Notes under the pieces: generated by a model
Database searches by the model: none
The model's input: the letters and a program-made list of their open reading frames with translations, nothing else
What the model was told of the DNA's origin: nothing
Source of the DNA: Arthrobacter sp. MAHUQ-56
GTDB taxonomy: Bacteria > Actinomycetota > Actinomycetes > Actinomycetales > Micrococcaceae
DNA length: 64,000 nt
Assembly (NCBI RefSeq): GCF_019710585.1
Contig: NZ_JAIFZQ010000020.1
Span: 62,001 to 126,000 of the forward strand
Reading direction: 5' to 3'
Position numbers and translations under genes: made by a program
Shown here: positions 60,198-64,000 of the stretch, piece by piece
How the letters are laid out: every line of letters starts with the position of its first letter
How positions within the stretch are numbered: position 1 is the first letter of the stretch

Positions 60198-61666
60198 GCG
60201 CCCAGGTTTCAGGTGCCGACGGCGGCGTGCCCACCCTGGGCGTGTTCGCCGCCGTCGACATCGGCGCCTCCTCCGGCCGGGTCATGCTGGGCCGGGTCAC
60301 AGGAGCAGGTGTCCAGCTCGAGGTGGTGCACCGCTTCCCCAACGGGGTGGTGGAGCTCGACGGCGGCCTCCGCTGGGACTTCGACGCCCTGTTCGTGGAG
60401 GTGCTTGAGGGCCTCCGCGCAGCGGCTACGATCGCCGCGTTGCAGGGCGAAAAGATCGCCAGCATCGGCATCGACACCTGGGCCGTGGACTACGGGCTGG
60501 TGGACCGCTCGGGGACGCTGGTGGCCCAGCCCTTCAGCTACCGGGATGACCGCAGCCGTGCCGCCGTCGAACCCGTCCACCGGAAGCTGGACCCGGCACG
60601 CCTCTACCGGACCACGGGCCTACAGTTCCTGCAGTTCAACACCATCTACCAGCTGGCCACCGAGCAGGACCTGGACGGACTCCAGGCGCTGCTCATCCCG
60701 GACCTGATCGCGTTCCTCCTGACCGGTGTCCGCCGCACCGAGGCCACCAATGCCTCCACCACGGGCCTCTTCGACGCTGTGGCGGGGGAGTGGGCCACCG
60801 AATTCTTTGCCGCCCTCGGGCTGCGCAGGAACCTGTTCCCGCCGCTCATCCAGCCCGGGGAAACCTACGGGAACCTGCTGGCGGAGATCGCCACCGCCGT
60901 CGGGCTGCCCCGCGAAACCACCGTGGTGGCCGTGGGCTCCCACGACACCGCCTCGGCCGTCGCCGCCGTGCCTGCCACGGCAGGCGACGGCGGGGAGGAC
61001 TTCGCCTACATCTCCTCGGGCACCTGGTCCCTGGTGGGCCTGGAGCTCAATCATCCGGTCCTCACCGAGGCCAGCCGCGAGGCGAACTTCACCAACGAAC
61101 GCGGCGTGGACGGCACCATCCGCTACCTGCGCAACGTGGGGGGCCTCTGGCTTCTCAGTGAGTGCCAGCGCAGCTGGGCGCAGGAAGGGTTCCGGCCCGG
61201 GCTGACCGCACTGCTCACCGCCGCCGGAGCGCTGCCACCGGGCGGCCCCCAGATCAACCCGGACGATCCGTACTTCATTGCCCCGGACAACATGCCGGAG
61301 CGCATCCGCGCGGCTGTCCGCCGCACCGGCGACGTCCTGCCCAACGATCCCGCGGCCATCACCCGCTGCATCATGGACAGCCTCGCCACCGCGTACGCCA
61401 GGACCATCAGCGCCGCGGAATGCCTCGCCGGCCGTCGGGCGGACGTGGTGCACGTAGTGGGCGGTGGCTCGCAGAACACCCTGCTCTGCCAGCTCACCGC
61501 CAACGCAACAGGCAAACCCGTCATCGCCGGGCCGGTCGAAGCCACCGCACTGGGCAACGTCCTGGTCCAGGCCCGGGCCGCCGGTGCTGCCGCCGGCGGG
61601 CTGCCGCAGTTGCGCGCCATCATCGGTGCAGGAACCAGCCTCCGCCGGTACGAACCCTGGACCTGA
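60194..61666 (+). CDS. rhaB: Rhamnulokinase
   Basis: 490 residues from GTG 60194. FGGY kinase with the ASKHA phosphate loop FAAVDIGASSGRVMLGR (15-31). The substrate loop IGIDTWAVDYGLVD is diagnostic of rhamnulokinases. HDTASAVAAVP and YISSGTWSLVG are the second-domain phosphate residues, and VVGGGSQNTLLCQ the adenosine motif. It makes L-rhamnulose-1-phosphate. Although third after the aldolase, it acts before it. Confidence 0.95.
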   Translation: MSAQVSGADGGVPTLGVFAAVDIGASSGRVMLGRVTGAGVQLEVVHRFPNGVVELDGGLRWDFDALFVEVLEGLRAAATIAALQGEKIASIGIDTWAVDYGLVDRSGTLVAQPFSYRDDRSRAAVEPVHRKLDPARLYRTTGLQFLQFNTIYQLATEQDLDGLQALLIPDLIAFLLTGVRRTEATNASTTGLFDAVAGEWATEFFAALGLRRNLFPPLIQPGETYGNLLAEIATAVGLPRETTVVAVGSHDTASAVAAVPATAGDGGEDFAYISSGTWSLVGLELNHPVLTEASREANFTNERGVDGTIRYLRNVGGLWLLSECQRSWAQEGFRPGLTALLTAAGALPPGGPQINPDDPYFIAPDNMPERIRAAVRRTGDVLPNDPAAITRCIMDSLATAYARTISAAECLAGRRADVVHVVGGGSQNTLLCQLTANATGKPVIAGPVEATALGNVLVQARAAGAAAGGLPQLRAIIGAGTSLRRYEPWT

Positions 61667-61703
61667 CCGCTTGCTGAACCTGCAGTAGGCTGCAGGCAAG
61701 CGG
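61667..61703 (+). other. Stem-loop between rhaB and the CE7 esterase gene
   Basis: CCGCTTG (61667-61673) pairs with CAAGCGG (61697-61703), and CCTGCAG (61679-61685) with CTGCAGG (61690-61696), with a 5-base bulge on one side. No U tract. It may protect the rha mRNA end or reduce read-through. Confidence 0.5.
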
Positions 61704-61728
61704 CGAACACCCATAGAACGGACTTTCG

Positions 61729-62748
61729 ATGCCCCTCTTCGACCTTCCCCTGGCCCAGCTGCGCAGCTACACCTCCGAGGTCACGCCGCCGGAGGACCTG
61801 GGCGCGTTCTGGGATGCCACGGTCGCGGAGGCCCGCGCGTTCCCGCTGGACGCGTCCTTTGAGCCGGTGGAGAACTACCTCACAGTGATCGAAAGCTACG
61901 ATGTCACCTTCGCAGGTTACGGCGGGGCGCCGGTCAAGGGATGGCTGCATCTTCCGGCCAACCGGGAAGCAGGGGCCCCGCTTCCCGTGGTGGTGAACTA
62001 CATCGGCTACTCCGGCGGCCGCGGCGTGGTCAACCAGGACACGCGCTGGGCGCAGGCCGGGTACGCGCACTTCATCATGGACACCCGCGGCCAGGGGTAC
62101 GGCTTCACCCTGGGGGAGACGCCGGATCCGCACCCTTCCGCCGGGGACGTGGCGCACGCAGGCCTGATGACCAGGGGCATCGCCAGCAGGGAGGAGTACT
62201 ACTACCGGCGCGTCTACGTGGACGCTTTCCGCGCCGTTGAAGCCGCACAGGCCCATCCCGCCGTCGATCCCGCCAAGGTGGTGCTGGCCGGCGTCAGCCA
62301 GGGCGGCGGCCTGGTGGTGGCCACCGCGGGGCTCGCTGCGGGACGGCTCGACGGCGTCATCGCCGCGCTGCCCGACGTCCCGTTCCTGCAGGACTTCCCC
62401 CGCGCCATCGACATCACCCCGCGCGGGCCCTACCCGGAGATCGCCCAGTTCCTGGCCCGGCACCGGGAACGCTACGAGCCCGCGCTCGAGGTCCTGCGCT
62501 ATTTCGACGGCGTCAACCTGGCCCGGTACGCCACGGCGCCGGCGCTGTACTCGGCGGCGCTGATGGACGACATCTGCCCGGCATCCACGGTGTTTGCCAG
62601 TTTCAACGCCTACGGGGCGGGGACGTCCGCCGCGTCCGCCACGGGAGCCGCCAAGGAGATCGAGGTGTACCGGTTCAACAACCACGAGGGCGGCCAGGAG
62701 CACCACTGGATCCGGCAGCTGCAGTTCCTGCGCAAGCTTCTGGGGTAA
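61729..62748 (+). CDS. Acetyl esterase, CE7 (acetylxylan esterase / cephalosporin-C deacetylase) family
   Basis: 339 residues from ATG 61729. CE7 marks: RGQGYG near 120, and the nucleophile Ser190 in GVSQGGG; Asp in MDDICPAST and His in NNHEGGQEHHW complete the triad. The cytoplasmic, oligomeric CE7 enzymes remove acetyl groups from short imported oligosaccharides. It lies 62 bp after rhaB and would complement the GDSL esterase on acetylated side-chain sugars. Confidence 0.92.
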   Translation: MPLFDLPLAQLRSYTSEVTPPEDLGAFWDATVAEARAFPLDASFEPVENYLTVIESYDVTFAGYGGAPVKGWLHLPANREAGAPLPVVVNYIGYSGGRGVVNQDTRWAQAGYAHFIMDTRGQGYGFTLGETPDPHPSAGDVAHAGLMTRGIASREEYYYRRVYVDAFRAVEAAQAHPAVDPAKVVLAGVSQGGGLVVATAGLAAGRLDGVIAALPDVPFLQDFPRAIDITPRGPYPEIAQFLARHRERYEPALEVLRYFDGVNLARYATAPALYSAALMDDICPASTVFASFNAYGAGTSAASATGAAKEIEVYRFNNHEGGQEHHWIRQLQFLRKLLG

Positions 62749-62843
62749 GCGGCGGAGGTGAAACCGAAGCTTGTTCGCAGCTCCTTGCCTTGTGGCTCTG
62801 GAACTGCGTACAAGCCCGGGACGAAATGTGACGGCACCTGATT

Positions 62844-62871
62844 TTGCGGCGGCGCCAGCCGGGGTTATGGT
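62844..62871 (+). promoter_or_regulatory. Probable promoter of the DAHP synthase transcript
   Basis: TTGCGG (62844-62849), 16-bp spacer, TATGGT (62866-62871). Transcription would start at or next to the leader-peptide ATG (62879), giving a leaderless leader ORF. Confidence 0.45.
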
Positions 62872-62878
62872 CTCTTCC

Positions 62879-62938
62879 ATGACTAACCGTTGGTATGCGT
62901 ATTTTTCGTTGGCTCTGGAGGGGCCCGCGTCTAACTGA
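62879..62938 (+). CDS. Aromatic-rich leader peptide upstream of DAHP synthase
   Basis: A 19-codon ORF, MTNRWYAYFSLALEGPASN, with Trp5, Tyr6, Tyr8 and Phe9 in a block of five codons. All three aromatic amino acids occur together, as expected if ribosome stalling senses the end products of the shikimate pathway. No other known function fits so short an ORF ahead of this gene. It overlaps the 5' arm of a 10-bp stem with a downstream partner. The call rests on composition and placement. Confidence 0.7.
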   Translation: MTNRWYAYFSLALEGPASN

Positions 62939-62991
62939 CACGCATCCAACTTTCCTTCAGAGCCAACAGGGCAGAGATGATTCTCTGCCCT
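62908..62991 (+). promoter_or_regulatory. Attenuator-like RNA structures of the DAHP synthase leader
   Basis: GTTGGCTCTG (62908-62917), within the leader ORF, is a perfect complement of CAGAGCCAAC (62958-62967). Directly behind it AGGGCAGAGA (62968-62977) pairs with TCTCTGCCCT (62982-62991), loop TGAT. A ribosome stalled on the Trp-Tyr-Ala-Tyr-Phe codons would mask the first arm and so change the folding downstream. The last stem has no U tract, so termination may be Rho-assisted or the control may differ. Confidence 0.6.
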
Positions 62992-63054
62992 TCGCCGTTT
63001 CTCCGGCGGGTTCTGAAATCCGGGCCCGCTTCCCATCTGGAACAGGACCCGAAC

Positions 63055-64000
63055 ATGAGCACCGCAACAGCAGCCGCACCATCCACGTCCAACCTGCGCG
63101 TCAGCGAATTCACCGCGCTGCCCACGCCTTCCGAGCTTCTCGCCGAGCTGCCCCTGGACGCCCGGGCCGCGGCCGTCGTCGAACGCGGACGCGACGAAGT
63201 CCGCGCCATCATGGACGGCGTGGATGACCGACTGCTGGTCATCGTCGGGCCTTGCTCCATCCACGATCCCAAGGCCGGCCTGGAGTACGCCCGCCGGCTG
63301 GTCAGCCAGGCCGAGAAGCACAGGGAAGACCTGCTGATCGTCATGCGGACCTACTTCGAAAAGCCCCGTACCACCGTGGGCTGGAAGGGCCTGATCAACG
63401 ATCCGCGGCTGGACGGCAGCCACGACATGGTCACCGGCCTGCGCACCGCCCGCCACTTCCTGCAGCAGGTCACGGCCCTGGGGCTGCCCACGGCCACCGA
63501 GTTCCTGGAGCCGATCAGCCCGCAGTACATGGCCGACCTGATCTCCTGGGGCGCCATTGGCGCCCGCACCACCGAGAGCCAGATCCACCGGCAGCTGGCC
63601 TCTGGCCTCTCCATGCCCATCGGCTTCAAGAACGGGACCGACGGCGGCCTGCAGGTTGCGATCGACGCCTGCGGTGCCGCCGCGGCCGCCCAGGCCTTCC
63701 TGGGGATCGACGGCGACGGCAGGGCCGCGCTGGTGTCCACCGCCGGAAACCCCGACACACACGTCATCCTCCGCGGCGGCCGCAAGGGACCCAACTACTC
63801 GCCTGCCGACGTCGACAAGGCCTCCGGCGAGCTGGCCGGCAAGGGCCTAAACCCGCGCCTGATCGTTGACGCCAGCCACGCCAACAGCGGCAAGAGCCAC
63901 CACAGGCAGGCGGAAGTTGCCCTCGAAATCGGCGCCCAGCTCGAGGACGGCGGGACCTCCGCGCAGGCGATCGCCGGCGTCATGCTGGAAAGCTTCCTGG
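63055..64000 (+). CDS. 3-deoxy-7-phosphoheptulonate synthase, class I (3' end outside window)
   Basis: 315 codons visible from ATG 63055, with AGGA 7 bases upstream. Class I (AroF/AroG type) marks: GPCSIHDP (65-72), RTYFEKPRTT (98-107), KGLINDP (111-117), ATEFLEP, GARTTESQIHR and DASHANSGK. Typical proteins have 350-360 residues, so about 40 are missing. It joins PEP and erythrose-4-phosphate as the first step of aromatic synthesis and is classically feedback-inhibited by Phe, Tyr or Trp. The leader adds probable transcriptional control. Confidence 0.95.
   Translation, partial: MSTATAAAPSTSNLRVSEFTALPTPSELLAELPLDARAAAVVERGRDEVRAIMDGVDDRLLVIVGPCSIHDPKAGLEYARRLVSQAEKHREDLLIVMRTYFEKPRTTVGWKGLINDPRLDGSHDMVTGLRTARHFLQQVTALGLPTATEFLEPISPQYMADLISWGAIGARTTESQIHRQLASGLSMPIGFKNGTDGGLQVAIDACGAAAAAQAFLGIDGDGRAALVSTAGNPDTHVILRGGRKGPNYSPADVDKASGELAGKGLNPRLIVDASHANSGKSHHRQAEVALEIGAQLEDGGTSAQAIAGVMLESFL

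Noticed and set aside
61123-63762. 879-residue open frame on the minus strand across the end of rhaB, the CE7 esterase and DAHP synthase
   Set aside because: It is antisense to three well-supported genes with catalytic motifs and has an Arg/Gly/Pro-rich composition typical of high-GC shadow frames.
1-64000. tRNA, rRNA, CRISPR arrays or insertion sequences with terminal repeats
   Set aside because: No cloverleaf, rRNA segment, repeat-spacer pattern or transposase was recognised by eye; a covariance-model scan would be needed to exclude a tRNA firmly.

Overview
The window reads as chromosome of a high-GC actinobacterium of the Micrococcaceae, most like Arthrobacter or a close relative (Pseudarthrobacter, Paenarthrobacter). 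This is an inference. It rests on the GC-rich third codon positions, frequent GTG starts, several apparently leaderless genes, and an actinobacterial order of TadE genes, an MrfA-type helicase and topA. No rRNA, tRNA or CRISPR array was seen. The first and last genes run off the window.

Layout. (1) 1-2.0 kb: the end of a phage tape-measure gene, a terminator and two small genes of lower GC. They abut a beheaded DUF4244 gene of a Flp/Tad-type locus, so this is probably a prophage end. (2) 2.0-22.4 kb: core genes, namely two TadE-like proteins, an MrfA-type helicase, an acetyltransferase, trhO, two related lipoproteins, a methyltransferase, topA, an SseB-like protein, a Ppx/GppA phosphatase, proC, a Trk/Ktr potassium system, an AcuC-like deacetylase, an ArsR-type regulator, and an L-lactate dehydrogenase divergent from its FadR-type regulator. 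(3) 22.4-62.7 kb: a large accessory sugar-acid and rhamnose locus. (4) 62.7-64.0 kb: a class I DAHP synthase behind an aromatic-rich leader peptide and attenuator-like hairpins.

The accessory locus looks built to import and dismantle pectin fragments, above all rhamnogalacturonan I. An operon at 23.7-29.6 kb encodes an oxidative uronate/aldarate route (two oxidoreductases, an enolase-superfamily enzyme, KdgD, and a semialdehyde dehydrogenase giving 2-oxoglutarate). Three CUT1-type ABC importers (34.5-37.9, 41.9-45.1 and 49.3-52.7 kb) lack an ATPase gene. A GH42 beta-galactosidase, a GDSL esterase of the rhamnogalacturonan-acetylesterase type, a YesU-like protein, two YesL-like membrane proteins and a CE7-type esterase would trim the fragments. 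The operon rhaM-rhaI-rhaDE-rhaB turns L-rhamnose into DHAP and lactate; lldD at 20-21 kb could use the lactate. No polysaccharide lyase or GH28 gene is in the window.

Two LacI-family repressors (22.4 and 55.4 kb) and two recurring 12-bp operator types, GAAAACGCTTTC-like and TGAAACGATTCA-like, tie the operons into two overlapping regulons. Both operator types sit on one promoter at 41.8 kb. The least understood part is the operon at 29.65-34.0 kb: an alpha/beta hydrolase, a fused Gfo/Idh/MocA-DUF6807 protein, and an M24-fold protein whose usual metal ligands are partly replaced. The genes are translationally coupled, and the operon faces an ABC importer across a 480-bp control region.
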